Shown: positions 1-48,427, numbered from the stretch's first letter. The stretch: DNA of 64,000 nt from Erpobdella octoculata (GCA_963978895.1 OZ022238.1:40864134-40928133); one strand, 5' to 3'. Translations and numbers: made by a program. Notes: generated from the sequence alone by a model not told the origin.

Positions 1-1179
1 CTATTACTTGCTACAAGCCATTTACAAGCCTTTTGATGTGAACTTTTCGACAATTTCTTGTAAACCTTTTAATGCGCTATCTTAAGCATACCGGGGCGAT
101 TTTGTTGCGTACAACTTGTTATGCGGCCGTGTATGCGACTGCCTACCGTAACTCAATTGTTTACAAAAACAACCGGCAAAGTGTGGCATGGTCTCTGGCC
201 CCAAAATAAATTATCATAATCTATGCACCAGTTCTGGCGAACAGGAGCTGGATGAAAAAACCGGTCAGTGTGTACGCACCTTTAGGTACGAAGTTTAAGT
301 AACCTATATTATTTGTCTTAATATGAGTTTCGTTGAATTTTTAATTAGAATGATTTATTTGAGTAGAATGATATATTTGCTGTTCAGTTTTACTTTCTTA
401 TTATTGCAAACTCTGACGATGGCTGCTACGAAAAGTGACAGCGATACAATTTTGAACATGTCCCGCAGTTTCTTGCTACCTGGAAGTGCATTTAAATGAA
501 AACGTATTTTTAAAAGACTTTTTAATAGTATTATTACACGTTTTTATTTAACTTCATCTATTTATCGTATGTTTAATGGTTCGTATTTTCAAATCAAATC
601 TAAGATCACAAGCCTTTATCCAATTGAATTGAAACTTGGAATAGAAATATATTACCTATCAGTAACAATGCAATATTTTACTAAGTTCAAGTCACAAAAA
701 TGTTTAATAAAATATAATTAAAAATAAAATCTTTAATATGAGTGATATAATCTAACGTCATTTACGTACAAAAGTCATATATAGAAAAATTGAATAAGAT
801 GGACTTTAAAAAAATGTATAACTGTTAAAATTTGCTTAATGGATAGAATTATTTAAGAAACCTGTATATCTTCATATTTTTTTTACTACAATTTTTGGTC
901 TTTAAAAATTGATTGCAAAAATCAATGACTGAAAAATTAAAAATAACACTATAAAATTTTTTTAAAACACGTTTTTAATTAAATGCACTGAAGAGGACAA
1001 AGTAACTTGTAAACCTAGAAGCGTGAGGTGCTTTTCTTTGCACTCAAACGATCGCAACAATTGCGTCCCACGCTTTTATGTTTACAATGTATTTCATTCT
1101 AAACAATCTAATTGATGAAAACAGGAGAAAAAGAAACTTAATTTTAGCAATTATTTGTTTGACTTGTTTAACGTGATCT
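1..1179. other. AT-rich intergenic DNA, nothing recognised
   Basis: Both strands were read. There is no long open reading frame, no splice-flanked conserved peptide and no obvious repeat structure. It lies beyond the 3' end of the receptor gene. Confidence 0.5.
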
Positions 1180-1333
1180 TGGTGCTTAGACCTCTTATCT
1201 AATTTTACTCACATCCAGAGGCAACCATTTATAGGCGCTTACCCACACTCATTGCAGACGCTTGTGACGCCCGCCGGATTTGAACCGCTGACTCAGGTTT
1301 ACAGGCCAATGCCTTATCACTATATCACCAGCG
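1180..1333 (-). repeat. tRNA-derived SINE
   Basis: Read on the minus strand, the element has a tRNA-like head with a good B box (GGTTCAAATCC). The body includes GCGCCTATAAATGGTTG, which is almost identical to the body of the SINE at 54.74 kb on the other strand. The recurrence at two places in different orientation supports an interspersed RNA-polymerase-III-derived repeat rather than a working tRNA gene, since the tRNA fold is degraded. Confidence 0.65.
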
Positions 1334-1477
1334 TTTTCTAATTGCTATTAAAGCATAAAAATATTCATTCATAAAAACATTTTTTAAAGGTGGATTCACC
1401 CATTTGAGTATAAAACTAAAAATTTGTCAAAATGAGCTAACTCGGTTGAGCTTTAAGATCAGTTGTTTTTACAACGC

Positions 1478-1699
1478 TTTTATTAACTAGCAATGTTACT
1501 TGTTTGTTTATTGGTTATTTAATGGCAAATGTTGTTTTTGAAAACACCGCGACTCGTCCGATCAACGAAGTTGAGCAATGTCGAGCTCGGTTAGTATTTC
1601 GATAGATGACTTAAATATATTAATCCGTTTTAGATAAAAAAAATTAAATTTTTCTAAAAAATATTAGTTTTTAAAATTTTTTGAAACACTAAAAATGAA

Positions 1700-1700
<1 letters not shown>
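1478..1700 (+). repeat. 5S rRNA-derived repeat, left part (split copy)
   Basis: Positions 1541-1610 match the internal part of metazoan 5S rRNA, from GAAAACACCG through the box A region to the box C region. Box A reads AAGTTGAGCAATG and box C GATAGATGAC, both mutated. Flanks match the second copy at 29.72 kb. The repeat resumes after the hAT insertions at about 6824, so this is one old copy split by later insertions. Confidence 0.7.
1541..1610 (+). pseudogene. 5S rRNA-like segment
   Basis: About 70 bases resemble 5S rRNA nucleotides roughly 20-90, including CTCGTCCGATCAACGAAG. The 5' and 3' ends of 5S rRNA are absent, so this is not a functional rRNA gene. It is best read as the RNA-polymerase-III promoter part of a repeat. 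Confidence 0.65.
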
Positions 1701-1730
<30 letters not shown>

Positions 1731-3420
1731 CAGTGATGGGTAGTTACTAACTATAAATAGTTAACTACTAGTTATTAACTACTCTACAGTAGTTAAGAAA
1801 TAGTTAATAACTATTTTTTGTTAAACTAGTTAACAACTAGTAGTTAACTACTTTTTAAATAGTTATTAACTACAGTAGTTAACTATTTTTTTAACTACTT
1901 TACTCTTTTGGTGGCTGAAAAAACTCTTTAGATCATGAAACTGAAGTGGATGAGCCAGTATATGACATGTATGTAAATAATGAAGATTTGATAGAAATTG
2001 AGCAAGATAATATTGATAATTCTGACGATGTGCTTTTTTTACCTCCTCATAAGCACTGTGGTAATCTACATACATAATTTCCATAACCCAGAGGCCGCGG
2101 TGGTCAGCAGTCAGCAATTGGTAAAATTAGTGCGCGCAGGCGTGTAATTAAAGTTATTACGAAATTGTACACTATCAGTTCCAAATATCCAAAACATTTT
2201 TCCTAAGCTTTTATGCAAGAGGTTATCCGATTGCATGTAATAAAAGCTGTACACTGTCAGTAGGTAAAGATCAAAAACGTTTTTCTTAGGCTTATTATGC
2301 AAGAGTTTTATCCGATTGCATCAAACATAATGCTGGATTTAAAGTTTAAAATAAAATATCGCTAGATGTTGAAACTGTCTTACGAAGGTACGCATGAAAT
2401 TCGGTGTTTTTAATCTGCTTAAACCTGGTTCGATCCAAAGCATTGATCATTTTTTTGAAATTGCTGAGCATCCACTTTTAGTAATGGTAGAGAAGAAAAC
2501 CATCTTTATTTAATATCTGATAGTTTGATAAAAATCACAAAAACAGTTATTTTTGACGGGCTACTTCTAGTTATATCTTAAATTTCGTGGCAAGTGTTGG
2601 TGCATTGAAAGTAAGGGATAATTTAAAATACAAACAACTTTATGATAGATCAATGGCAAAAGTTGTATCGTTATCAAAATTCATTCATCGCAATGTAAAA
2701 AATGCTGAGGATGTACAGGACATTAGTGGTTCAACATTTATAAAGCCAATTGTTACACGGTGGTGCTCAAAATTCTATTCGGTTGAAAGGATTGTTAATA
2801 TAGCTTTCAATAATGTTTGTGATTGTCAGAAGAAGTTAGGGCAAGCTGCATTTAAAGAGATTGAGTTTGCTTTTTTGAAATCGTTCATTCAGACTATAAA
2901 ACCAGTAGTCACCGCAATGAATATTTTCTAAAGTGAAAAGTCATACATTGGTCACATTATTCAAACCATTATAGGATTAAAAAAATAACATCATATTCAG
3001 ATAAAACCATCAATGCTCTTTTACAAGCACTATCTCAAGGTATAGAAAAACGATTTGGTACTGTTTTGGAAAATGAAGAATATCTTTTAGCAACAGCGAT
3101 TATTCCATAATTTAAATTAATTTTTTTTTAATAATGAACAAAAATCATTTGATCAAAGAAAATTTGTTGGCATACATAAATGAAATGAACCAAAAGTTTG
3201 AAAAATAAGATTTATTTAACTTGTATTTAATTGCAAATGTTTAAAGGTTTTTTGGTTAATGTTAAAAAGTAGTTAACTACTAGTTAACTACTAGACAGTA
3301 GTTAAGAGGTAGTTAATAACTACTGCTGTTAAAAGTAGTTAGGAAATAGTTACTAACTACTTTTTTTATGAGTAGTTAAATAAAGTAGTTAACTACTTTT
3401 AAAGTAGTTAAAACCCATCA

Positions 3421-3423
<3 letters not shown>
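1731..3423 (+). mobile_element. hAT-type DNA transposon, degenerate
   Basis: The ends begin with CAGTGATGGGT on one strand and finish with its reverse complement ACCCATCACTG. Subterminal AGTTAACTACT motifs are packed at both ends. It sits in a (TA)n tract, so the 8-bp TATATATA flanks are consistent with a hAT target duplication but are not informative by themselves. The interior keeps fragments of a hAT transposase on the plus strand. The reading frame is broken, so the element is non-autonomous now. Confidence 0.75.
2587..3140 (+). pseudogene. hAT transposase remnant
   Basis: An open stretch of 114 residues (2587-2931) contains PIVTRWCSKFYSVERI, resembling the RW.S.Y region of hAT transposases, followed by a segment like the KFLKPF region. 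After a frame break, 3001-3130 encodes a segment containing GIEKRFG and LLATAIIP followed by a stop and FKL, matching the hAT pattern in which a GL.KRF motif precedes the LAA.L.P.FKL motif. The N-terminal BED finger and catalytic core are not recognisable. It is a fossil ORF. Confidence 0.65.

Positions 3424-3480
<57 letters not shown>
3424..3480. repeat. (TA)n microsatellite between two hAT elements
   Basis: A run of alternating T and A separates the first hAT element from the second. The tracts at 1705-1730 and 6734-6823 look like parts of the same ancestral array. Confidence 0.85.
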
Positions 3481-3483
<3 letters not shown>

Positions 3484-3504
3484 GGATGTCACGGGTAGTA
3501 CTTT

Positions 3505-3670
3505 TTGGAGTTTTCGGGTTCGGGTTTGTGAAACAAGAGTTTTCGGGTTCGGGTTCGGGTTTGTAAAACTCGAGTTTTCGGGTTCGGGTTCGGGTTTGTG
3601 AAACTCAGGTTTTCGGGTTCGGGTTCGGGTTTGTAGTTTTCAAACAACCGGGTTCGGGTTCGGGTACTGG
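3505..3670 (+). repeat. GGGTTC subterminal repeats, left
   Basis: Tandem TTCGGGTTCGGGTTC blocks spaced by short AT-rich linkers. The inverted counterpart lies at 6505-6715 near the other end of the same hAT element. Confidence 0.8.
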
Positions 3671-5530
<1,860 letters not shown>

Positions 5531-5654
5531 GGATTGATTTTAAATTTACCTAGTGTATATACATATACAAACGAGAGCGAGCAATTCATCCATTGGACAT
5601 TACACGTATTGAATAAACTCTAACAAGTTATTTTTTTAGCTTTCCAAATGTGAT

Positions 5655-5752
5655 TTCTTTGGCCGAAGGAGGCTTAATTGTTTTAGTTCGAATGCGACTC
5701 GGTCCGGCCAGATAATCAGGCGGATTAGTGGTCTAGCTTACACACTCACCAA
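5655..5752 (+). repeat. ~100-bp direct repeat, copy 1
   Basis: Shares TTAGTGGTCTAGCTTACACA and a preceding GGAGGCTTAATTGTTTTAGT-type block with 6282-6378. Both copies lie inside the second hAT element. Whether this was an internal repeat of the hAT or two SINE-like pieces cannot be decided here. Confidence 0.6.
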
Positions 5753-6281
5753 TAAAATGACCTATTTGTGTTATTTGTTACGCAAAGGTGATAATACGAA
5801 ATGTATGGCTTGCGATTAGTATAATACGTTACCTCTTAAATTATTCTAATTTAATCGAGGATTCGCTTTAATCCATTTACTGCAAAGATCGGGATTGTTC
5901 AATGGGTACGAATAAAATGAAAGTTCTTCTGTCTTTTCATTACTGTTGATAGAAGAGTATCCACTTCGGCATCCGAACGCTGAACATTTATTTACTATTT
6001 AATTATATTATTAGTTTAATAAACAACTAAAACTGAGAACAAAAACTAGTTTCGAACGAAGTTTAAGCAGCACGCAAGACACGGCACAACGAACTAATGA
6101 ACGATAGAATAGAACAGCTCGCGTATGCAGCTTGAACGTTGTAGCCATAGCTATAAATTTATGATTGTAGTACTCTAGCTGCAAGCCTAGGCCCAAACGC
6201 GTATACAACAAAATCGTTTGTGTGAGGTTGTGTATCCAGATGTTATATCTAGAAAACCATGGTCATGGCTATCCGCGATTT

Positions 6282-6378
6282 CTTCGACCGAAGGAAGCTT
6301 AATTATTTTAGTTCGTTCGCGGCTCGGTCCGCCTGATAATCAAACGGATTAGTGGTCTAGCTTACACAATCACTAATA
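6282..6378 (+). repeat. ~100-bp direct repeat, copy 2
   Basis: Second copy of the 5655-5752 unit, diverged at about one base in eight by eye. Confidence 0.6.
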
Positions 6379-6730
6379 AATCGGTTCCTAATACTATTTC
6401 ATTTTTAATAAACTAGAAAAGTTATGAAAACTCTGTTTGTGTTGCTATTTTTAAAACTGGAATAAATATTTATTTACTAAAAAAATTTATTTGTTCACAA
6501 CTCCGAGTTCGGGTATTAGGCTTATGAATTTTCGGGTTCGGGTATCAAGTTTTAACATTTTCGGGTTCGAGTTCGGGTTCGGGTATCAAGTTTTCTCATT
6601 TTCGGGTTCGGGTATCAAGTTTTCACATTTTCGGGTTCGGGTATCAAATTTTCACACTTTCGGGTTCGAGTATCAGAAAAAGACCGGGTAGTACCGAACT
6701 CGGGTTCGGGTTCGGGTACCCGTGACATCC

Positions 6731-6733
<3 letters not shown>

Positions 6734-6823
<90 letters not shown>
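6734..6823. repeat. (AT)n microsatellite
   Basis: An uninterrupted AT tract joins the end of the second hAT element to the right part of the split 5S-derived repeat. Confidence 0.9.
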
Positions 6824-6827
<4 letters not shown>

Positions 6828-7135
6828 TTATATAAAATATATTTTTTTAAACCAACACTTGTAAACTAATGTACTAAAAGGTTAAAAATAATATTTAAGT
6901 GTACCTATTGAAACTATTTGAACTAAACTTTTTATTTGGAAAATAAGAGCGTTGGGCGATATATATATATATTAGAGATAGATAACGCCCAACTCTTATC
7001 TTATCTTCCAAACGAAAAGTTTAGTTCAAAAAAATTCAATATGTACACTTAAATATTATTTTTAACCTTTTAGTACATTAGTTTACAAGCGTTGGTTTAA
7101 AAATATAATTTTTATATATTTCATTTTTTAAACTG
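6824..7135. repeat. Foldback (inverted) repeat, right part of the split 5S-derived element
   Basis: Positions about 6838-6960 and 6984-7112 are inverted copies of each other (for example AACACTTGTAAACTAATGTA on one arm). The centre is a short (TA)n at 6959-6974. The left arm matches the segment after the 5S-like region in the copy at 29.72 kb, so it belongs to the same element as 1478-1700. Confidence 0.75.
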
Positions 7136-7180
7136 AACACAGAACTAAAGAAGACAATAAAGTTTGGTGAAAGCTTATTT

Positions 7181-7186
7181 TTTATT
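7181..7186 (-). promoter_or_regulatory. Possible poly(A) signal of the receptor gene
   Basis: AATAAA on the minus strand, about 260 bases downstream of the receptor stop codon. The choice among A-rich hexamers is uncertain. Confidence 0.35.
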
Positions 7187-7447
7187 AAAGTTTCGCTTGA
7201 TGCAATTTTCCAGCAGGTCTTCTTTGGCCGAAAGTTGATGGAAAATAAAACTAACTAGATATTTAAAAAAGAGATGTGATGTGATGGGCGCAAACAGAGC
7301 GATGGAGCATTGAACATGATGACAGGAATGAGTCATTGTGGAAAAATTGTATTGAATCTGCACATACACAGACAAACACGTACAAAGAAATACACATATA
7401 ATATATCGCAAAATTGTTGGACGAATTAAAAGAAGTTGCTGGAGCTG

Positions 7448-42622
<35,175 letters not shown>

Positions 42623-42639
42623 ATTCTTCAACGAATGTT

Positions 42640-44488
42640 GTTGTATATCCTTCCTATTTCCACAACCACGCGCAAAAACCGTTCGTTCACTTCTTTCTTT
42701 GTCGCTAGATGGACGTGAAGAAGATGAAAATAATTGCAATCAGAAGGAAAAAAAGTGCAAACATCAAGGACAGAACAATGCTGATTGGAAGAGAAGAGGA
42801 CACTGCGTTGAATGATTTATTCTGCATCATCATCATCATCATCGTAGTCTTCGGCAGTATACTACGACTTTCACATATATAAAACTCTCTTTACAAATTC
42901 TCCTCAAAAAGATATCAAAGATTTTTTAAGCAAAACAAACTGTTGTTTTCGTAAACAAATAGTTTTTTTCCTGCAAGTTATAAACCTTGACACCTCTTTT
43001 CAGTCGCTTCTTCCTCTCTCTCATCCTCCTCCATACCTATCATGCACACGCTCAATTCTACGACAATGCGCTTTTCCAAGCGTGGAGTCGCTAGCGTATT
43101 TTTATGTCTTCTAAATATGAAGTTTTGTGCTTTTAAATTTAAAAAAAAAGAGAAATAAAGAACTATAAATATTGTTTTCGATATCGAAGATAGCTGGAAA
43201 ATTTAAAGGCTCGACGTTTCGTGCGCTCCACGCGAGATCGGAATGTGAGGCAGATAAGAGTTTGCCATCATTCTCCAAGCCACATTAAGTCGACACAAAT
43301 CATCGTAAAAACGTGACAAAGCGTTCAAGTTGGCTTCGACGTTGCATTCGCAGAGAAAAAAACCTTCTTGTTGAATTGATCGGTCAGAATTTGTGAAGTT
43401 TTTCTTTTTTGTTTTATTGCGAGGTCAAATAATAAGGAACACAAAACACAATCAAGAATTTTGAAAAGGTTGACAGTTGAGGGTCATTTTTGTGATTTTT
43501 CTAAAGCATGCTTGAGGAAAGGGTAAGGGTGGAGGGACTGAAAACTGTGATAAGTATTAAAAATTAAGCTTATTAAATGAGAGGCATACTAAACTTTTCA
43601 CTTGAAAATTTATTTGGTGTTTTGAGTTTTACAGAAAATGACAATGATATTCAATTAATTATGTTTATTCTTGCAGCAGTACCTAACTAATACATGTTTT
43701 AATTTATCTAAAAATTTATATTTTTAAAGAGAATCGACAAAATAATAATCGCTTGTAAAATCGCTTCCTTCTAAGAATATGTAGAGCAGCCATATTTTAT
43801 AACAGAAAATTTCATTAGAGGCGTTTAAAAAGGAAAATTGTGAGTTTTAAGACAATCCATCATGTGGTCTATTCAGCTTAAATTTTATCGAGAGCCTCCG
43901 AAACAGACCTGCAAATCATTATTCATTCCTCTCATTGGGAATTTATTCTCCACGTCTTCTTGCCATAAAAATCTCCGATTCTTTTCTATTTCTCTGAATG
44001 AAGAAAGGAATTAAATAATGCTCACGCGGCTTCGAGCGTAGGATTGTCACTTGCGAACGTTTTGAATTGTCTTGTAGGACTTGTCATAAGACGGCCAGAT
44101 TGCATTCCTGAAGATAAAGTTTTTTTTCTTATTATTAATATTTTTTTCTGATTCATTCATATCGATCATCAAACGTCAAAAAGTCTAAACAAGCCTACGC
44201 GTTCATTGTTGTAATTTCTACAAACGCAGATTAATATTAAATCGCTTGACATCGCAGCTGTTGAATTCGGAGGCGCCGGTATTTTTCTGTCGACTCTTTG
44301 CAATACTTTACATATAAGATTACAATGAATGAGCCGTTCATTATTCTGCTGGTCGTCAACGATTGCGCCGAGTAAAAACGTTTCTGGCAAACAGCACAGC
44401 ATTCCTACTTAGCAATCATTATCATGCAGTAAATTTAATCGTAAGTTTCGAAATCGACTGTTCGAGCTTGAGATAGAAAAAGAGGAAG
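42640..44488. other. Head-to-head intergenic region (receptor and unknown gene)
   Basis: About 1.87 kb separates the two start codons. It should contain both promoters. No TATA box can be assigned with confidence. A short CATCAT run lies at 42827-42842. No other gene was seen. Confidence 0.5.
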
Positions 44489-45755
44489 ATGCAGACCGAG
44501 ATGACCTACAGAGATTTGCATGGGTTTGAAGATTTCTCTACAACGAACATACGCTCTCTCTCAACTCAAGACTTCAATGACAACGTTTTTAGCGACACCT
44601 TAAAGACGAACCCTTCGACACATCGAGTCCATGCCTCTTCGAAGGAGTTTTATATCAACCCACCTCGCAGCTTCAGTGGTCGTATGATATCGAATGATTA
44701 CCACGAAGGATCTGTGACTCCAAACGACATTGTCGATATTGAGCCAGAATTGAAAGAAGTGCGCAGAACTGGACAAGGCTACCACGTCCAATTAGACCTC
44801 AAAGCGAGCGCTTTTGAAAATTTTAGACGGCCAGCATCAGCTCAGCAAACGAGGGCATTTTCACGACAGTTAGTTGAATCGACTTCATCGCATAATCAGT
44901 ATAATCAGATGGGATACCTTCAAAATGAGATTCCTTCGAAGGGATACCTTCAAAATGAAAATTCTTTGAATTACATCACAGGAGGAAGAAAAAGCGTCCT
45001 TGGTCTGACGTATGAAAATCCAGTTTCACCACCGATACAGGTTCATAGTCAGGCTCTTCCAGTTAAAAAATATGACTCCAAGACGATTTTAAACTTGGAA
45101 GGATCAAAAAACAACTCGATTATCAATGAGTCGAATAATTTTAATGATGAGTTCATTATCAAATCCGTTAGGCAATCAGATAGTTCGTTAAGACTGCCAG
45201 CCCAGAATGATTATAATGATGAAGAAGATGTGCAATTTGATCTTAGTCTCGTCGGTTCCACAATCAACGATTCCAGAACTGTTGTTGAAAGTGAAGTAGT
45301 TAAGAGCAGATCGGCTGGAAAAAAACGTCCCGTCGTACCAGCATCCAAACCCAAAAAGAAGCATAATTATTTTCCAACAGCTGTTGACGATGTACCCGTA
45401 GTTTACAACCGGAGTAAATTACAAGAAGCTATTCCTAACAGCGATATCGAAGAGAAACCAAGAAAACCAGAAACTCGTGATGCTGCCGTAGAAGTTGCAA
45501 AAATGGAAATGCAGCAGAAATCGTGCAATACAGATCCAGTAGTGGAATGCAAAAGTGTTCAGACTTTTTGCACGTCTGACAAACCGACTCAAACAGAGCC
45601 AGAACCTGTAGTTCATCCTAAAAGTAACGGCATATACCTGGAGAGTTTATCTCAAGAAAGTCAACCTAACATGGAGACGTACACGAGAAGTTCTACTCGT
45701 GGTATACCAATTCCTCAAGATGAAGACTATGATGATCTTGTTTCGTATAATAGAA
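44489..45755 (+). CDS. Unknown gene, exon 1
   Basis: Starts MQTEMTYRDLHGFEDFS and ends one base into an isoleucine codon at the donor GTGAGT. The apparent end SE-stop is intronic. Confidence 0.8.
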
Positions 45756-48147
45756 GTGAGTAGAAAATATTTTTCAGTTTTAATCACCTGATAAAGTTCT
45801 GGTCAAGTTAATTTTTTTTAATCTGAATGGCGTGAAGCCACTGGAGTATGCAGAAAACGAGGGGGGCAAATGGAGCGGTCTTGAGGACGGATGATTTTCA
45901 TCACAGGCTGTATTGCTTCATTAGAAAATGGTTTTTTTTATCATACGCTAAACGTTTCAATGAATGGTTTATCTATTTTCGAAAATTATTTAAACCTCAA
46001 ATTTAAACAAATATTTTAATACAAGTAAACCGTTTATAAAAATCTACACAAATGATAATTGCCTATTATCTTTTCTAAACTCATCAATAACCTCATTGTG
46101 GTCCAACCCAATATCTTTATTGTCTTTGCACAAATCGCACATCCTTGACCTTAAATAACTTTTTATATATTTTACGGCACTAAATAGTCTTTTGCCGTAT
46201 GCGGTGGTGACCGGTAGTGGTGCAAAATGTGCAGCAATTCTGTCACAGCTGGGCATGTACCTATTTCCACAGCCGATATGAGTGCAACCATTACGTTATC
46301 GGGTAGCGCTTCGCTTTCTGAGAGGTCAATCCATAACCGGGCAAAAACTTATGGTACAACTTACCAGCTTTTTCAATATCTTTAAAAAAGCTTTTATTGA
46401 CACAAGCTGGCAGAAATTCACTATTCTGACCGGTTACAGACAAGTGACTGTTAAATCTCGTCAGCTCTGTGATGCAGGTGTCAATGAATGACGAAAATTA
46501 TCCTTTGTTGAAGTGCTGCTGGGTAGTTTTCTACAGTGCAAAAACTGCGTCACCGGCAAAGGAGGGCCATGTCAGAATGCCCCCCCCTACCTAATTACGC
46601 CAGTGCGTGAAGCTAACAAACATACCCATTAGGCATTTGTTGGAGAGCTAAGAATAGAAAACAGTTTTGGTGTAGGCCTTAGCTTGTTGAGAATTTCAAG
46701 GTTAATAAAGTAAATTAAATGCAGATAATGCTATTATTTTTTCAGTTCCAGAGGAAAGCAATGTGGATTCTTCCATTTTTATTCAACGTTTGTTGAAAGA
46801 TGCTCCACAAGGAAGCCTTCGTCAGACGACAAACGTGGAAAAAGAGGAAGACGAAATAGTTGGACCATTTCCAAAAGAAGAAGTAGAACAAATGTATTCG
46901 AACTCAATGATAAATGTTGACTCTGTATCAGAGAAGGTACTTTATTATTATTATTTATAACATTAGGGTGCCACTTCGTGAAATAGCCCACACCGCCGGG
47001 AACGGATCGTGCATATAATATCATGCCACCCGCACGTCACGTGTATCCGACATCGGGATGTGCCCAACCCTATTACACCCCAGTCCCGAAACTTAACCTA
47101 ATAAATCAGTACTTTTTTAACTTGACCCAAAATCTGGCCGATCATTTACCGACGATGTTTTTTTCTCTTCAGGTTGATTTGACTTTATCGGATGGGATTG
47201 CTCATTTGATATTGAAAGTAATTTACGAAAGAATCGTTCCTGTTAAAGATTCGGTTGATACGTTCAAGAAATCAGCAGTGGTCGTGACGAAACTGATCGA
47301 CGTCGATCTGACAGTGACAGAGGAAAGAAGGAAGATTTACGAGCAAGTATTGGAGAATCACAAAAGAAATGGTAAGCTTGACAACAAGTACACCTTCGAA
47401 CTATACAAAGCCTTCGTAGCCATGGCAGACTCCGACAAGCCGCGTGGTCTGGACCACGAACAGCTGAGCGTTGAGAAGAAAATTGAGGAAGAAAAGCTGT
47501 GGAACTACGATGCTAGGGCAGCATCCACAAGTGGCACAGATAGCTTTTCAATGTTAGAAAAAAAGTTATCAAACATAGACGAAGAGCCAATGAAGCTAAA
47601 CAGACAAACAGCATTTTCATCCTCTTCTATGACGCAAGAATATCCATCTTACTACGAATCGTTGAACGAGACAGAAGACACCTCCAGATCAGCAAGTTTT
47701 GAATGGGATGGTCACGCAAGACGTTCTGATGCCAATCTACAGCCTGAGTCTGCTTTCAACATGTCTAGAAATGAAAAAATTGACCAGTTTTTCCCCAACC
47801 AATACTACAAAGCAAAAGGTGTAGAGAACTGGAAATCAATCTACAGTGAATGGACAGATGAAGCATTAAAAGCAAGCGAGAAATACTTCGGAAGCTCTAA
47901 AGATAGAAGACTGGGTCCAAGATTTAACGTGCGCGACTATTTAAGACCAGACGGAAATAGATTCTCCGAAGCAGGAAAAGAATTATTTTCGAGCACCTCC
48001 GAAAAATCAAACATATACGAAGCTGAAGGAGGAGATTTGACATCACTTGAACAATCAGTATCTAATGAAATTCTGCGCAAAGCTGGTCTGCAAGATGGTT
48101 CTCACAGAACAAGGATGCAATTATATGAAAAAGTTTCAAGTCCTTGA
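44489..48147 (+). CDS. Unrecognised protein, 810 residues, three exons
   Basis: Exons 44489-45755, 46746-46936 and 47173-48147 join in phase at GT-AG sites (donors GTGAGT and GTACTT; acceptors TTTTTTCAG and TCTCTTCAG). An in-frame TAG 15 bases upstream makes the first ATG the likely start. Residues 1-420 are polar and probably disordered, with two GYLQNE repeats and an acidic patch (DEEDVQFDL); a block with several Cys and TQTE (about 345-385) follows. Residues about 485-570 look folded and helical: DGIAHLILKVIYERIV and EERRKIYEQVLENHKRN. The C-terminal third is again polar, with YYKAKGVENWKSIYSEWTDE. No signal peptide or membrane segment was seen. I do not recognise the family; a cytoskeletal or scaffold role is only a guess from composition. 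Confidence 0.8.
45839..46605 (-). mobile_element. hAT-type element in intron 1 of the unknown gene
   Basis: Flanked by a perfect 8-bp duplication CGTGAAGC (45831-45838 and 46606-46613). The ends share CACTGG and a following G-run (GGGGGG.CA). It is 767 bases with a decayed transposase end inside. The 8-bp duplication and the coding remnant agree on hAT. Confidence 0.8.
46044..46256 (-). pseudogene. hAT transposase C-terminal remnant
   Basis: PVTTAYGKRLFSAVKYIKSY followed by LRSRM matches the hAT C-terminal dimerisation pattern in which LPVTTA.AER.FS..K.IK.YLRS is conserved. Only about 70 residues remain. Confidence 0.75.
46746..46936 (+). CDS. Unknown gene, exon 2
   Basis: Encodes IPEESNVDSSIFIQRLL through NVDSVSEK. 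The 191-base length restores phase 0 for exon 3. Confidence 0.8.
46938..47112 (-). repeat. SINE 3' part in intron 2 of the unknown gene
   Basis: On the minus strand it matches the 3' half of the SINE at 36.95 kb (ACTGGGGTGTAATAGGGTTG..., GGCACATCCCGAT, CCCTAATGTTAT) and ends in (AAT)n. The tail starts right after the exon 2 donor. The tRNA head is missing. Confidence 0.75.
47173..48147 (+). CDS. Unknown gene, exon 3
   Basis: Starts VDLTLSDGIAHLIL and ends LYEKVSSP and TGA. An ATG at 47023 in the same frame lies inside a SINE in the intron and is not the start. Confidence 0.85.
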   Translation, partial: VDLTLSDGIAHLILKVIYERIVPVKDSVDTFKKSAVVVTKLIDVDLTVTEERRKIYEQVLENHKRNGKLDNKYTFELYKAFVAMADSDKPRGLDHEQLSVEKKIEEEKLWNYDARAASTSGTDSFSMLEKKLSNIDEEPMKLNRQTAFSSSSMTQEYPSYYESLNETEDTSRSASFEWDGHARRSDANLQPESAFNMSRNEKIDQFFPNQYYKAKGVENWKSIYSEWTDEALKASEKYFGSSKDRRLGPRFNVRDYLRPDGNRFSEAGKELFSSTSEKSNIYEAEGGDLTSLEQSVSNEILRKAGLQDGSHRTRMQLYEKVSSP

Positions 48148-48202
48148 AAAGAACAGAGGTGCTAATATTATACGTGCTAAAACAAAAAACACATTTTTTT
48201 TA

Positions 48203-48208
48203 AATAAA
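48203..48208 (+). promoter_or_regulatory. Poly(A) signal of the unknown gene
   Basis: AATAAA 56 bases after the stop codon. An inverse AATAAA (48214-48219) for ABCE1 lies just beyond it. Confidence 0.6.
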
Positions 48209-48213
48209 TGACT

Positions 48214-48219
48214 TTTATT
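48214..48219 (-). promoter_or_regulatory. Poly(A) signal of ABCE1
   Basis: AATAAA on the minus strand, about 210 bases beyond the ABCE1 stop. Confidence 0.55.
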
Positions 48220-48427
48220 GGTTCATATTTGCTTCTAACACCATGCTGGCATTTAGACATCATTTCACTTAGTTAAGTTAAATTGTGTTGAGTTAACTAA
48301 CCTAAAATAATTTGATCAAATGAAAGGGCAACATTTACACCCATTCACCCACACCAAGTGCCAAAAAACACTTAAGTTAAGCGTTCAATTACAAATATTA
48401 AACAAGAATTGATATAATTAAAATTAT

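Noticed and set aside
1541..1610. Functional 5S rRNA gene
   Set aside because: Only the internal ~70 bases match. Both ends are missing and the box sequences are mutated.
47023..47172. Start of the third exon of the unknown gene at the ATG at 47023
   Set aside because: These bases are a reverse-oriented SINE and an intron. A good acceptor at 47172 and phase with exon 2 place the exon start at 47173.
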